A stretch of DNA of 64,000 nucleotides from JACPRL01 sp035573715 (GCA_035573715.1 DATLZZ010000022.1:1-64000), one strand, 5' to 3'; shown: positions 1 to 7,593, numbered from the stretch's first letter. The notes: generated by a model from the sequence alone, not told the origin. A program made the numbers and translations.

Positions 1-129
1 CCAGTACCAGTTGGCCGTGGCCTCCACCGCCACCGGCGTGCCCGGCGCGCAGCCCGACAGGTAGGCCCGGATCGCCCCACGCCCGTGCGCCACCCGCCCG
101 CTCCGCCGCTGCCAGCCGGAGTCGCGCTT
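1..129 (-). pseudogene. IS110-like transposase fragment (partial at window edge)
   Basis: Read on the minus strand, this stretch is open to the window edge and encodes PGTPVAVEATANWYW. That resembles the conserved 'gtPVavEatgnWyw' segment of the N-terminal DEDD domain in IS110-family transposases. In this frame a TGA sits at 130-132, so the usual N-terminus (about 60 residues with the first catalytic Asp) is missing. The nearby ATG at 131-133 is in another frame. I read it as the end of a decayed or frameshifted copy. The rest lies outside the window, so an intact element with a GTG start cannot be excluded. Confidence 0.45.
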
Positions 130-138
130 TCATATTTT

Positions 139-187
139 CATCCCGAGCGGAGTCCCGACGTAGTCGGGGCGAAGTCGAGGGACCTGC
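139..187 (+). repeat. 49-nt dispersed repeat, copy 1
   Basis: This intergenic element starts CATCCCGAGCGGAGTCCCGA and ends GGGACCTGC, with an internal palindrome built from TCCCGA and TCGGG. A second copy of the same length lies inverted at 59274-59322 and differs at 5 of 49 positions. It resembles a REP-type palindromic repeat. Confidence 0.75.
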
Positions 188-231
188 ATTCCCTTCGTGT
201 CTTCGTGCCTTTGTGGCTTCCCTAATATTTT

Positions 232-257
232 TGAACGCCATCGCCACCTGACCGGTC
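232..257 (+). promoter_or_regulatory. Possible ECF-type promoter of the sigma operon
   Basis: TGAAC at 232-236 and GGTC at 254-257 resemble the GAAC/GTC pattern of ECF sigma promoters. They lie just upstream of the ECF sigma gene at 277. Autoregulation is common in such operons, but the spacing is slightly long and there is only this one site. Confidence 0.25.
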
Positions 258-276
258 TTACTATCTGAGGCCACAG

Positions 277-840
277 ATGGGAGTCACGGGTGAGGCCATT
301 CTGGAGGCAATCCCCATCGCTCGCGTAGCCGAGGACGAGCTGGAAAGCCTGGTGCGCGAGCAGGCGCGCTTCGTCTATCGGGTCTGCTACTCGGTGCTGC
401 GCCACCACCACGACGCCGAAGACGCCGCGCAGGAAACCTTCGTGCGCGTCTGGCGGAACCGCGGCAAGCTCGCCGGCATCCATGAACTGCGCGGCTGGCT
501 GGCGCGCATCGCCTGGCGCGTAGCGCTCGACCGCCGCCGCACCAAGCCGGAGTTGAGCCTGGATGAGGCCGCCCAGGCGGTGAGGGAGCTGCGCGCTGCC
601 GGCGCCACCGCCGAGCAGCTCGCAGCCGAGAAACAAATGTCGGCGCTGCTCGAGCGCCTCATCGCTTCGCTGCCCCGCGAGCTGCGCGAGCCGCTGGTGC
701 TCTCGACCGTAGAAGAGATGACCGCGGCCGACGTCGCCGCCGCGCTCGAGATTCCGGAAGCGTCGATGCGTACTCGCATCTTCCGTGCCCGGCAGTTGCT
801 GCGCGAGAAACTGGAGTCGGCTTTGGGAGGGAGGTCATGA
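277..840 (+). CDS. ECF-type RNA polymerase sigma factor
   Basis: A 187-residue sigma-70 family protein of extracytoplasmic-function size. Region 2 covers about residues 28-90, with the DAEDAAQETF core at 46-55. Region 4 covers about 131-181, starting LPRELREPLVL and ending in the helix-turn-helix EIPEASMRTRIFRARQLL. The linker between them is Ala/Glu rich. It would direct RNA polymerase to a small regulon. It overlaps the next gene by ATGA, so the two are translationally coupled, and that gene encodes a membrane protein of anti-sigma type. The signal it answers to cannot be read from the sequence. Confidence 0.9.
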   Translation: MGVTGEAILEAIPIARVAEDELESLVREQARFVYRVCYSVLRHHHDAEDAAQETFVRVWRNRGKLAGIHELRGWLARIAWRVALDRRRTKPELSLDEAAQAVRELRAAGATAEQLAAEKQMSALLERLIASLPRELREPLVLSTVEEMTAADVAAALEIPEASMRTRIFRARQLLREKLESALGGRS

Positions 841-1397
841 GCGACGACAAGCGAAAGGAATTCGTGGACGAGCTGCTCGACGCCGCACTGCATCGCTACG
901 CGCAGGCCGAGCCGCGCGCGGGCTTCGAGGAGCACCTGCTCGCCGCCGTGCCCGAGCAAGCGCAGCGCTTCGCCTGGCCGCAGTGGGTTTGGATTCCGGC
1001 CGCAGCCACCGCCGCACTGCTTCTTGCGGTGCTTGTCTTCTATGCGACCCGTCAGACACCTGCTCCCTCCGCGCCTTCTGTGGCGCGTGAGGTTCCCGCT
1101 CCAACGATGGCTCCTCCGGTGGTCACCGAGCTGGCGCCTGCCCCGCACCCACGCGTTTCGAGGGTCAGGATCGAACGGAAGCAGCCAGGAGAACGTTTGG
1201 GTGCAGGGCCGCGCCTCGCCACTTTACCAGCGCGCGCCCCACTCTCCGAGCAGGAGCGTTTGCTCCTGCTGTTCGTCCAACAAGCGCCGAAGGAGCAACT
1301 GATGGCACGGCAACTGGGCGCGCCGATCGAGCGGCTCGAAATCAAGCCGCTCGCGGTTCCGCCGCTGGAGATTCCGAAACCCACAACTGAAAACTAA
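837..1397 (+). CDS. Probable membrane-anchored anti-sigma factor
   Basis: A 186-residue protein overlapping the ECF sigma gene by four bases. The N-terminal 48 residues are charged and would be cytoplasmic. One transmembrane helix spans about 51-70. A long Pro/Ala-rich extracytoplasmic tail follows. There is no His-Cys-Cys zinc-binding anti-sigma motif, so it is not a classic ZAS-domain protein. Position and topology support the anti-sigma role and homology does not. The tail ends in a hydrophilic segment (about 145-186) that could be the sensor or a contact for the exported protein encoded next. Confidence 0.55.
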   Translation: MSDDKRKEFVDELLDAALHRYAQAEPRAGFEEHLLAAVPEQAQRFAWPQWVWIPAAATAALLLAVLVFYATRQTPAPSAPSVAREVPAPTMAPPVVTELAPAPHPRVSRVRIERKQPGERLGAGPRLATLPARAPLSEQERLLLLFVQQAPKEQLMARQLGAPIERLEIKPLAVPPLEIPKPTTEN

Positions 1398-1409
1398 AAG
1401 GAGAAAGTC

Positions 1410-1949
1410 ATGACACGAACCATTCCCACGCTGCTCATCCTGGCCGCCTTGCTCGCGGCTTCCTTCCTTCCGGTCGCGCCGGCGCTCGCCCAGGACAAGC
1501 CCGCCGAGAAGGCGCAGAAGCCCGCCAACGTCTATCGCCTGGACTTCGCCATCCGCGAAAAAGAGAACGGCGCTATCGTCAACACGCGAAACTACATGCT
1601 GCTGCTCGAAGACACCACCGGAGGCAAAGGGAGCGGCAAGGTCCGCGCCGGCAACCGCGTGCCCATTGCTGTGGGTGGCGACAAAGGCGTTCAGTATATG
1701 GACGTGGGACTGAACCTCGACTGCGACCTGCGCGAGCGCGACAGCGACATCTCGCTGCGCATCTGGCTGGAGATCAGCGATTTCGCGGCCCCGGGACAAG
1801 AGAAGGTCGGCGCGCCTCTGCTGCGCACCATCCGCACCGAAGTACTGACCGGCATCCCGCTCGGCAAGCCGACCGTGGTCAGCGTGGTGGATGACGCCGC
1901 CACCAAACGCCGCTACGAGCTGGAAGTCACGGCCACCAAGGTCAAGTAG
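1410..1949 (+). CDS. Exported protein of sigma/anti-sigma operon, unknown function
   Basis: A 179-residue protein with a clear Sec signal peptide (hydrophobic core at about 7-25, cleavage near ALA-QD at 27). It lies 12 bases after the anti-sigma gene with the ribosome site aaaggaga. The mature part contains YRLDFAIREKENG, a RNYMLLLED segment and an RVP-containing stretch, and ends RRYELEVTATKVK, which suggests a compact beta-rich periplasmic domain. I recall similar small exported proteins beside ECF sigma genes in Acidobacteriota but cannot name a family. It could be the signal sensor or the main target of this sigma factor. Confidence 0.7.
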   Translation: MTRTIPTLLILAALLAASFLPVAPALAQDKPAEKAQKPANVYRLDFAIREKENGAIVNTRNYMLLLEDTTGGKGSGKVRAGNRVPIAVGGDKGVQYMDVGLNLDCDLRERDSDISLRIWLEISDFAAPGQEKVGAPLLRTIRTEVLTGIPLGKPTVVSVVDDAATKRRYELEVTATKVK

Positions 1950-1961
1950 TTCATCGCCCTC

Positions 1962-1991
1962 GCCCCGGGTCTCGTTCAGGAGGCCCGGGGC
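1962..1991 (+). terminator. GC-rich hairpin after the sigma operon
   Basis: The arms GCCCCGGG (1962-1969) and CCCGGGGC (1984-1991) pair perfectly around a 14-base loop, 12 bases after the operon's last stop codon. There is no long T run, so it is a weak or factor-assisted terminator. Confidence 0.5.
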
Positions 1992-2050
1992 TTCCCATCC
2001 AATTTGGCGCTGGCACGATTCCGCGATAATGTGTCTTCATTCTTGTGTAG

Positions 2051-2095
2051 GGCGGGACCTTGCTTGCCCTGAGCGAAGCCGAAGGGTGTCCCGCC
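2051..2095 (+). repeat. Inverted-repeat element containing CCCTGAGC...CCGAAGG
   Basis: The outer arms GGCGGGAC (2051-2058) and GTCCCGCC (2088-2095) pair perfectly and enclose CCCTGAGCGAAGCCGAAGGG. The inner part is related to the 20-nt repeat found at 61534 and 62646. It lies in the 5' region of the cupin gene. Confidence 0.6.
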
Positions 2096-2117
2096 GTTCA
2101 AAGTTGAAGGAGACGCC

Positions 2118-2444
2118 ATGCAGTCGTTCCAGATGCGAGACCTCATTGTTGAATCGAAGCAAGTGGGCAAGTCCGCGCGGGAGTTCTTGCGTGTGCCGGC
2201 GATGAGCCTCAGTACCTATCGCCTCGCGGCGGGCGCCACGGACCCGCAGCGCCCGCACACCGAGGACGAGGTCTACTACGTCGTGCGCGGCCGCGCTCGG
2301 TTCCGCGCCGGCGACGAGAACTGCGCCGTCGAGCCCGGCACCGTGCTCTTCGTCGAAGCCGGCGTCGAGCACCGCTTTCACTCCATCGAGGAAGACCTCG
2401 AGCTGCTGGTTGTCTTCGCGCCGGCGGAAGGCACGCGCGCATGA
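2118..2444 (+). CDS. Small cupin-domain protein
   Basis: A 108-residue single-domain cupin. Motif 1 is at about 46-58 (PHTEDEVYYVVRG, with His47 and Glu51 as likely metal ligands). Motif 2 is at 73-87 (PGTVLFVEAGVEHRF, with His85). Such proteins bind a divalent metal and may be small dioxygenases, isomerases or sensors. The substrate cannot be told. The start has a good site (gaaggaga) six bases upstream. It overlaps the DinB gene by four bases, so it belongs to a three-gene operon with a DinB-fold protein and a flavin oxidoreductase, which hints at detoxification or thiol chemistry. Confidence 0.85.
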   Translation: MQSFQMRDLIVESKQVGKSAREFLRVPAMSLSTYRLAAGATDPQRPHTEDEVYYVVRGRARFRAGDENCAVEPGTVLFVEAGVEHRFHSIEEDLELLVVFAPAEGTRA

Positions 2445-2956
2445 GCAACCTCCCGCTCTGGTTTGAGCGCAAGTTCACCTTCGAGTTTCCCGTCGAGGTT
2501 TATCCCAACCTCTGCACGCGCCTGCGCGGCGCTCCGGCGCGGCTGGAAGAATTGGTGCGCGATCTGAAGCGCGAGCAACTCACCCGCCAGCTGGAAGGGA
2601 AGTGGTCAATTCAGGAAAACGCCGGTCATTTGCTCGACCTCGAGCCGCTCTGGTTCGTTCGCGTCGACGATTTCCTCGCCGGCAAGCCCGAGCTCGCGCC
2701 CGCTGACCTCGCCAATCGCAAGACACACGAGGGCAATCACAACGCGCGTTCCATCGTTGACCTGCTGGCCGAGTTCCGCCGCGCGCGCTTCGCCCTGGTT
2801 GACCGTCTGGAAACGCTGCGCCCCGACGACTTCGCCCGCACCGCGCTGCACCCGCGCCTGAAAGCGCCGATGCGGATGGTGGACCACCTCTACTTCATCG
2901 CCGAGCACGATGACCACCACCTGGCGCGCATCTGGGAGTTGAGGAGGCAAGGATGA
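2441..2956 (+). CDS. DinB-family protein
   Basis: A 171-residue four-helix-bundle protein of the DinB/YfiT type. The likely metal triad is His63 (in NAGHLLDLEPL), His156 and His160 (in AEHDDHHLARI). Known members are metal-dependent thiol S-transferases that use bacillithiol or mycothiol, or damage-inducible proteins of unknown role. Bacillithiol chemistry is plausible here because a BshB1-type gene lies at 56938 of the same window. That link is inference. It overlaps both neighbours by four bases. Confidence 0.85.
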   Translation: MSNLPLWFERKFTFEFPVEVYPNLCTRLRGAPARLEELVRDLKREQLTRQLEGKWSIQENAGHLLDLEPLWFVRVDDFLAGKPELAPADLANRKTHEGNHNARSIVDLLAEFRRARFALVDRLETLRPDDFARTALHPRLKAPMRMVDHLYFIAEHDDHHLARIWELRRQG

Positions 2957-3519
2957 CTGATCCCAATCGCGAGGACCTGACCGCGACGCGGCGCCCCGAC
3001 CGCGCTGTCACCGATGAAGCGTGGATTCGCGCCCTGCTTCGACGCGGCCCGGTCGGCACGCTGGCCACAGTCCATGACGGCCAGCCCTTCCTCAACATGA
3101 ACCTCTTTGTCTATGACGACGCCTCTCACTCCATCTACCTCCACACCGCGCGCCAGGGCCGCACCCGCTCGAACCTTGAGCAGGACGACCGCGTCTGCTT
3201 CAGCGTGGCCGAGATGGGTCGCCTGCTGCCGGCCGATACCGCGCTCGAGTTCAGCGTCGAGTACGCCAGCGTGATGGTCTTCGGCCGCGGCGCGGTGATT
3301 GAAGGCGAAGAAGCCCGCCGCGGTTTGCAACTCCTGCTCGATAAGTACGCGCCTCATCTGCGTCCCGAGCGCGACTACCGGCCCATCACCGACGACGAGC
3401 TCGCCCGCACTGCCGTCTATCGCATTCAGATTGATCAGTGGAGCGGCAAACAAAAGAAAGAGCGCCCCGACTTCCCCGGCGCCTACCTGTACGGCCAGCC
3501 GCCCGACCGAGGCTTATGA
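2953..3519 (+). CDS. Pyridoxamine 5'-phosphate oxidase family flavoprotein
   Basis: A 188-residue protein of the split-barrel FMN-binding fold, similar to the NimA / PPOX-like group. The FMN-binding core is at about 32-72, with GTLATVHDGQPFLNMNLFVY and the IYLHTARQGRTRSNL segment. The C-terminal half ends VYRIQIDQWSGKQ. Members reduce nitro compounds or other small electrophiles, or act as heme- or F420-linked oxidoreductases. The exact substrate is unknown. It is the last gene of the cupin-DinB operon, with a four-base overlap. Confidence 0.85.
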   Translation: MTDPNREDLTATRRPDRAVTDEAWIRALLRRGPVGTLATVHDGQPFLNMNLFVYDDASHSIYLHTARQGRTRSNLEQDDRVCFSVAEMGRLLPADTALEFSVEYASVMVFGRGAVIEGEEARRGLQLLLDKYAPHLRPERDYRPITDDELARTAVYRIQIDQWSGKQKKERPDFPGAYLYGQPPDRGL

Positions 3520-3525
3520 CCTCAG

Positions 3526-3578
3526 GGGCTAAAGCCCGGAGTGTTGGGACGCCTTTTCGGCACGGCTAAAGCCGTGCC
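3526..3578 (+). repeat. Pair of small perfect palindromes
   Basis: GGGCTAAAGCCC lies at 3526-3537 and GGCACGGCTAAAGCCGTGCC at 3559-3578. Both share the centre GGCTAAAGCC and would form short hairpins. They sit seven bases after a stop codon and look like REP-type intergenic repeats. A related palindrome is at 61606-61623. Confidence 0.6.
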
Positions 3579-3632
3579 CTCCCAAAGTCCGCAAGGCCAT
3601 GGAATCGGTCTTGGCTTATACTCAGGCCGCTT

Positions 3633-4181
3633 ATGCCGAAACCCAAGGCTGACCTCCTACGTCGCGCCCGCCGCATCAAGCTGCTTCTGCTCGACGTCGA
3701 CGGTGTGATGACCGACGGCAGCATCTCGCTGCTTTCGGTCTCCGGCACCGAGGCGCGCGAAATCAAGTCGTTCAACTCGCTCGACGGCGCCGGCCTGCGA
3801 CTGGCACAGCTCGCCGGCCTGCGCACCGGCGTTATCACCGGGCGCGTCTCGGCGGCCGTGGCGGCACGAGCGCGGGAAATGGGAATGGATTTTGTCGCCC
3901 AGAACGCTTTCGAAAAGTTGCCGTCGTTCGAGCGCATCCTCAAGCAAGCCAAGCTGAAGCCCGCCGAAGTCTGCTTCATCGGTGATGACGTCACCGACCT
4001 GCCGGTGCTGAAGCGGGTCGGGCTGGCGGCCTCTGTCCCCAACGGCCACGAAGAGGTTCGGCGCCGCGCGCATTACGTCACTCGGGCTCGCGGCGGCCGC
4101 GGCGCCGTCCGCGAAGTGATTGACCTCATTCTCCGCGCCCAGGGCCGCTACGACAAACTCCTGAAGCGCTTTCTTTCCTAA
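3633..4181 (+). CDS. kdsC: KdsC-like 3-deoxy-D-manno-octulosonate 8-phosphate phosphatase
   Basis: A 182-residue HAD-superfamily phosphatase of the capless KdsC type. Motif I is DVDGVMTDG at 21-29, motif II lies at TGR (69-71), and motif IV is GDDVTDLPV at 117-125. The FNSLDGAGLRLAQ segment is typical of KdsC. It would hydrolyse KDO-8-phosphate to KDO in the lipopolysaccharide core pathway, so the cell probably makes a Gram-negative envelope. No other kds gene is nearby. A TATACT -10-like hexamer at 3617-3622 ends only ten bases before the ATG, so the mRNA may be nearly leaderless. A close CMP-acylneuraminate-type HAD relative is a possible alternative. Confidence 0.85.
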   Translation: MPKPKADLLRRARRIKLLLLDVDGVMTDGSISLLSVSGTEAREIKSFNSLDGAGLRLAQLAGLRTGVITGRVSAAVAARAREMGMDFVAQNAFEKLPSFERILKQAKLKPAEVCFIGDDVTDLPVLKRVGLAASVPNGHEEVRRRAHYVTRARGGRGAVREVIDLILRAQGRYDKLLKRFLS

Positions 4182-4185
4182 CCTA

Positions 4186-5556
4186 ATGGCCACTCAATCC
4201 GCTCTGGCGCTGGCGCGGGAAATTCGCCTGGGCGACGGTGTCGCCATCGTGGTTGGCGGAATCATCGGCTCGGGAATCTTCCTTGTCCCCAAAGATGTTT
4301 CGCAGCAGCTCGACTCGTTTGCGGGAGTGCTGCTGGTCTGGATTGTCGGTGGGGCACTGAGCCTCTTCGGGGCTCTGGCGCTGGCGGAACTGGGCGCAGC
4401 CCTGCCGCGCACGGGCGGACTTTACGTTTACCTGAGCGAAGCCTACGGCCGCCCGATGGGTTTTCTTTACGGTTGGGGCCAGCTCATCGCCATCAGTTCG
4501 GGCACCGTGGCGACGCTAGCGGTTGCCTTCGGGCTCTATCTGTCTCGGCTGGTGCCGCTGAACGCCACCGAGCAGAAAGTTGTTGGCGTGGCTTCGGTGC
4601 TGCTGCTGACAGGAGTGAACTGCCTCGGCCTGCGCCGCGGGACCTGGGTGCAGAACGTTTCCACCCTGGCCAAAGTCGGCGGGCTGGGTTTGGTGATTGT
4701 TGTCCTGCTCGCGCGCGGGCGCCCGCTGGAGATGTGGTCGCAAAGCTTCTGGCCCAGCGACCCCGCCGCGGGCGGGGCAGGTGGCCTCAATCCGGCGTGG
4801 ATTCCCTTCGGCGTGGCGCTGGTGGCGGTGCTGTGGGCCTACGAAGGCTGGCACATCATTACCTTCTCCGCCGGCGAGTTCAAGCGCGTGCGTCCCGACC
4901 TGGGGCGCAGCCTCGCCATCGGCACGGTCGTCATCGTGGCGATTTATCTGGCCGCGAACCTTGCCTACTATGCCGCGCTTCCCGGTGCTGAGATTGCCCA
5001 GAGTGACACCGTCGCCGCCACAGCGATGACGCGCACTTTCGGCGCCGGCGCCGCCGGCTTCGTCTCGCTGCTCATTCTTATCTCCATCTTTGGGGCCAAC
5101 AACGCCCAGATTCTCGCCACGCCACGGATGTACTACGCGATGGCTCGCGACGGCCTCTTCTTCGAGTCGCTGGCCCGCGTGCATCCGCGCTACCACACCC
5201 CGGTCGCCGCCATCGTCACGCAGGGCGTCTGGGCTTCGCTGCTGACGTGCATCGGAAGCTTCCAGCAACTTTTTACCTACGTAGTCTTCACGCACTGGAT
5301 TTTTTACGCGCTGGCGGTGGCGGGCGTGGTTGTCCTGCGCGTCAAGCGCCCTGAGCTCGAGCGCCCCTTCTGCGTCCCCGGCTACCCGCTCTTGCCGTTC
5401 CTGTTTGTGCTCTCCGCCGCGGGCCTGACGCTGAGCGTGATTGTCGCCGACCCCTGGCGCTCCTTCGCCGGCGTCGCTGCCATCCTGACAGGCTTGCCGG
5501 CGTATGGGTTGTTCTGCCTCTTGCGCCATCGCAAGAGGAAACCGCCCAAGGCATAG
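4186..5556 (+). CDS. APC-family amino acid permease
   Basis: A 456-residue membrane protein with about 12 predicted helices. The first helix carries the substrate-binding signature VVGGIIGSGIFLVP (about 21-34) of amino acid-polyamine-organocation transporters. The closest look is to the L-amino-acid (LAT-like) group. It starts four bases after kdsC, so the two may be co-transcribed. A similar permease is at 19273, and the two share the same order of motifs (GSGxFxV, GGxYVxLxEAYxxxxGFLYGW). The substrate is not predictable. Confidence 0.88.
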   Translation: MATQSALALAREIRLGDGVAIVVGGIIGSGIFLVPKDVSQQLDSFAGVLLVWIVGGALSLFGALALAELGAALPRTGGLYVYLSEAYGRPMGFLYGWGQLIAISSGTVATLAVAFGLYLSRLVPLNATEQKVVGVASVLLLTGVNCLGLRRGTWVQNVSTLAKVGGLGLVIVVLLARGRPLEMWSQSFWPSDPAAGGAGGLNPAWIPFGVALVAVLWAYEGWHIITFSAGEFKRVRPDLGRSLAIGTVVIVAIYLAANLAYYAALPGAEIAQSDTVAATAMTRTFGAGAAGFVSLLILISIFGANNAQILATPRMYYAMARDGLFFESLARVHPRYHTPVAAIVTQGVWASLLTCIGSFQQLFTYVVFTHWIFYALAVAGVVVLRVKRPELERPFCVPGYPLLPFLFVLSAAGLTLSVIVADPWRSFAGVAAILTGLPAYGLFCLLRHRKRKPPKA

Positions 5557-5624
5557 GAAGCAGAGGAGGAAGAGAAGGCAGAGGAAAGGTCGATCCTCTA
5601 GGTTCGAGTTCCCATCTTCCAGAA

Positions 5625-5699
5625 TGGAGCGGGAGACGGGGATCGAACCCGCGACATCCAGCTTGGGAAGCTGGCGTTCTACCGCTGAACTACTCCCGC
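5625..5699 (-). tRNA. tRNA-Gly (CCC)
   Basis: Read on the minus strand, the 75-base sequence runs from GCGGGAG to CTCCCGC plus TCCA. All four arms fold. The anticodon stem is CCAGC/GCTGG around the loop TTCCCAA, giving anticodon CCC. The T arm contains GGTTCGATCC. The 3' CCA is encoded. Confidence 0.97.
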
Positions 5700-5789
5700 T
5701 TCTCCATAAAGCCTAGTCGAGAACCCACCGATGCGCAAGCCACAGCCGCGTATCCGAGCCATGTTGCACGATTCTCGTTGCACGAACTC

Positions 5790-5818
5790 TTTGCTGCACC
5801 GCTGGAACCTGCCATAAT
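5790..5818 (+). promoter_or_regulatory. Candidate promoter of the UbiD gene (extended -10)
   Basis: TTTGCT (5790-5795) lies 17 bases before CATAAT (5813-5818), which is preceded by TGC, an extended -10. Transcription would start near 5825. This lies downstream of any start near 5778 and supports the GTG start at 5886. Confidence 0.5.
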
Positions 5819-5885
5819 GCCCGACCTTGCACCGGGTACTGCGTACTTGGTGCTAGGTACTAGGCTTTGTCCTTACGGAGGTTCA

Positions 5886-7340
5886 GTGGCCTACAGAGAC
5901 TTGCGCGAGTTTCTCGAGCGGCTCGAAAAAAAAGGCGAGCTCAAGCGCATCGCCGCCGAGGTGGACTGGAAACTCGAGGTCACCGAAATCACCGACCGCA
6001 CCACCAAGCGCGGCGGCCCGGCGCTGCTGTTCGAGAACATCAAGGGCTACAAGACGCCGCTGGCCATCAACCTCTTCGGCTCGCTGCGGCGGATGTGCTT
6101 GGCGCTCGAGGTCAACGACCTGAAGGAAGTGGCCGAGCGCATCACCGGCTACCTCGACTTCAAGACCCCCGAAGGCATTGTCGATAAACTGAAGATGCTG
6201 CCCAAGCTGGGTGAGCTGGGGGCGTTCTTCCCCAAGAGCGTCAAATCAGGCATCTGCCAGGAAGTCGTCAAGCGCGACAACTTCTCGCTCTTCGATTTCC
6301 CCGTCATCCAGTGCTGGCCGCAGGACGCCGGCCGCTTCATCACTTTCCCGATGGTCATCACTCGCAACCCCGAGACCGGCAAGCGCAACGTCGGCTGCTA
6401 CCGTCTGCAGGTCTTCGACGACCGCACCACCGGAATGCACTGGCAGACGCAGAAGCACGGTGCCGAGCACTTTCGCCGCCTGCGCGCCAAACTCGGCACC
6501 GGCAAGATGGAAGTCGCCGTTGCCATCGGGGCCGACCCGGCGACGGTTTTCTCTGGGGTCATCCCTGCGCCGCCGGACATCGATGAGTTCCTGCTGGCGG
6601 GCTTTCTGCGGCGTGCGCCGGTCGAGCTCGTCCGCTGCCAGACGGTGGACCTCGAAGTGCCCGCCAACGCCGAGATTGTTCTCGAAGGTTACGTTGACTT
6701 GAACGAGTTCCGCCGCGAAGGGCCCTTCGGCGACCACACCGGCTACTACTCGCTCGCCGACGACTACCCGGTCTTCCACGTCACCTGCGTCACGCATCGG
6801 CGCGACCCGGTCTATCTAACCACTATCGTCGGCCCGCCCCCGCAAGAGGACTACTTCATGGGCCACGCCATCGAGCGCATCCTGCTGCCGGTGATGCGGC
6901 TGCAGTTCCCGGAAATCATCGACGTCCATATGCCCGCCGAAGGCATCTTCCACAACTTGATGATTGTCTCAATTCGCAAGTCTTATCCCGGCCACGCTCG
7001 CAAGATCATGAGCGGCATCTGGGGCCTGGGCCAGGCGATGTTCACCAAGGTGCTGGTGGTGGTGGACGAGGATGTCAACGTGCAGGACCCGCGCGAGGTG
7101 GCCTGGAAGGCCCTGTGTGCCATCGACCCCGAGCGCGACATCGAGTTCCACCTCGGCCCCGTCGACACCCTCGACCACGCCGCCCGCCTGCCTGACTTCG
7201 GCTCCCACATGGGTGTCGACGCCACCCGCAAGTGGCCTTCGGAGGGCTACAGCCGCGGCCCCTGGCCGGATGAAATCCGCATGGACGAGGCCACCCGCGC
7301 CCGCGTAAACGCCCTCTGGAAGCAGTTAGGCTTGGACTAG
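5886..7340 (+). CDS. UbiD-family decarboxylase
   Basis: A 484-residue UbiD-type decarboxylase, which needs prenylated FMN. I chose the GTG at 5886 because GGAGG lies four bases upstream and the product then begins VAYRDLREFLERLEKKGEL, the usual family start. The catalytic Glu/Arg cluster is at about 274-285 (EFRREGPFGDHT, Glu274 and Glu278). The family covers 4-hydroxy-3-polyprenylbenzoate decarboxylase, the matching step of menaquinone synthesis by the futalosine route, and other aromatic decarboxylases. No ubiX flavin prenyltransferase or quinone genes lie in the window, so the substrate is open. A quinone role is my first guess. Confidence 0.9.
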   Translation: MAYRDLREFLERLEKKGELKRIAAEVDWKLEVTEITDRTTKRGGPALLFENIKGYKTPLAINLFGSLRRMCLALEVNDLKEVAERITGYLDFKTPEGIVDKLKMLPKLGELGAFFPKSVKSGICQEVVKRDNFSLFDFPVIQCWPQDAGRFITFPMVITRNPETGKRNVGCYRLQVFDDRTTGMHWQTQKHGAEHFRRLRAKLGTGKMEVAVAIGADPATVFSGVIPAPPDIDEFLLAGFLRRAPVELVRCQTVDLEVPANAEIVLEGYVDLNEFRREGPFGDHTGYYSLADDYPVFHVTCVTHRRDPVYLTTIVGPPPQEDYFMGHAIERILLPVMRLQFPEIIDVHMPAEGIFHNLMIVSIRKSYPGHARKIMSGIWGLGQAMFTKVLVVVDEDVNVQDPREVAWKALCAIDPERDIEFHLGPVDTLDHAARLPDFGSHMGVDATRKWPSEGYSRGPWPDEIRMDEATRARVNALWKQLGLD

Positions 7341-7415
7341 TCCCGTTCCAACTCGGGTCGCCAGGCTGCTCTGGAAGGGCTCTGCCGGGCGCTACCGGAG
7401 TTGGGACGGGACTAG
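7338..7415. repeat. Long inverted-repeat element after the UbiD gene
   Basis: TAGTCCCGTTCCAACTC (from 7338) pairs with GAGTTGGGACGGGACTA near 7399-7415, giving 17 bp with a single G-T mismatch around a GC-rich centre. The left arm begins with the UbiD stop codon. It probably acts as a terminator or mRNA-stabilising hairpin. A related element is at 51934-52008. Confidence 0.7.
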
Positions 7416-7473
7416 CCGTGCGGGAGAAAATACAAGCTCTGCGGAAGAAAACCGAACCCAGCAAAAATTTCTC

Positions 7474-7502
7474 TTGACAACCTTCCGGCTTCTTTGCACA
7501 CT
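7474..7502 (+). promoter_or_regulatory. Promoter of the HTH-pilMNOPQ operon
   Basis: A perfect -35 TTGACA (7474-7479) lies 17 bases before CACACT (7497-7502). It is the only good promoter in the 250-base gap between ubiD and the HTH gene. The leader to the ATG at 7594 would be about 85 bases. Three other intergenic promoters in the window share TTGACA, a 17-base spacer and a -10 starting CA and ending T. Confidence 0.7.
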
Positions 7503-7593
7503 ACCCGCCGATTAGAGGTTTGGCTGCCTTCCCTTTGGAAGTGGGGTTCACCGCGTGCGCCGGCGGCGAAGTCGGCGGGACGAAGGGGAACAA

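Noticed and set aside
5591..5624. tRNA-like T-arm sequence (GGTTCGAGTTCC) next to tRNA-Gly
   Set aside because: No acceptor, D or anticodon arm can be built around it. It may be a fragment, but the evidence is a dozen bases only.
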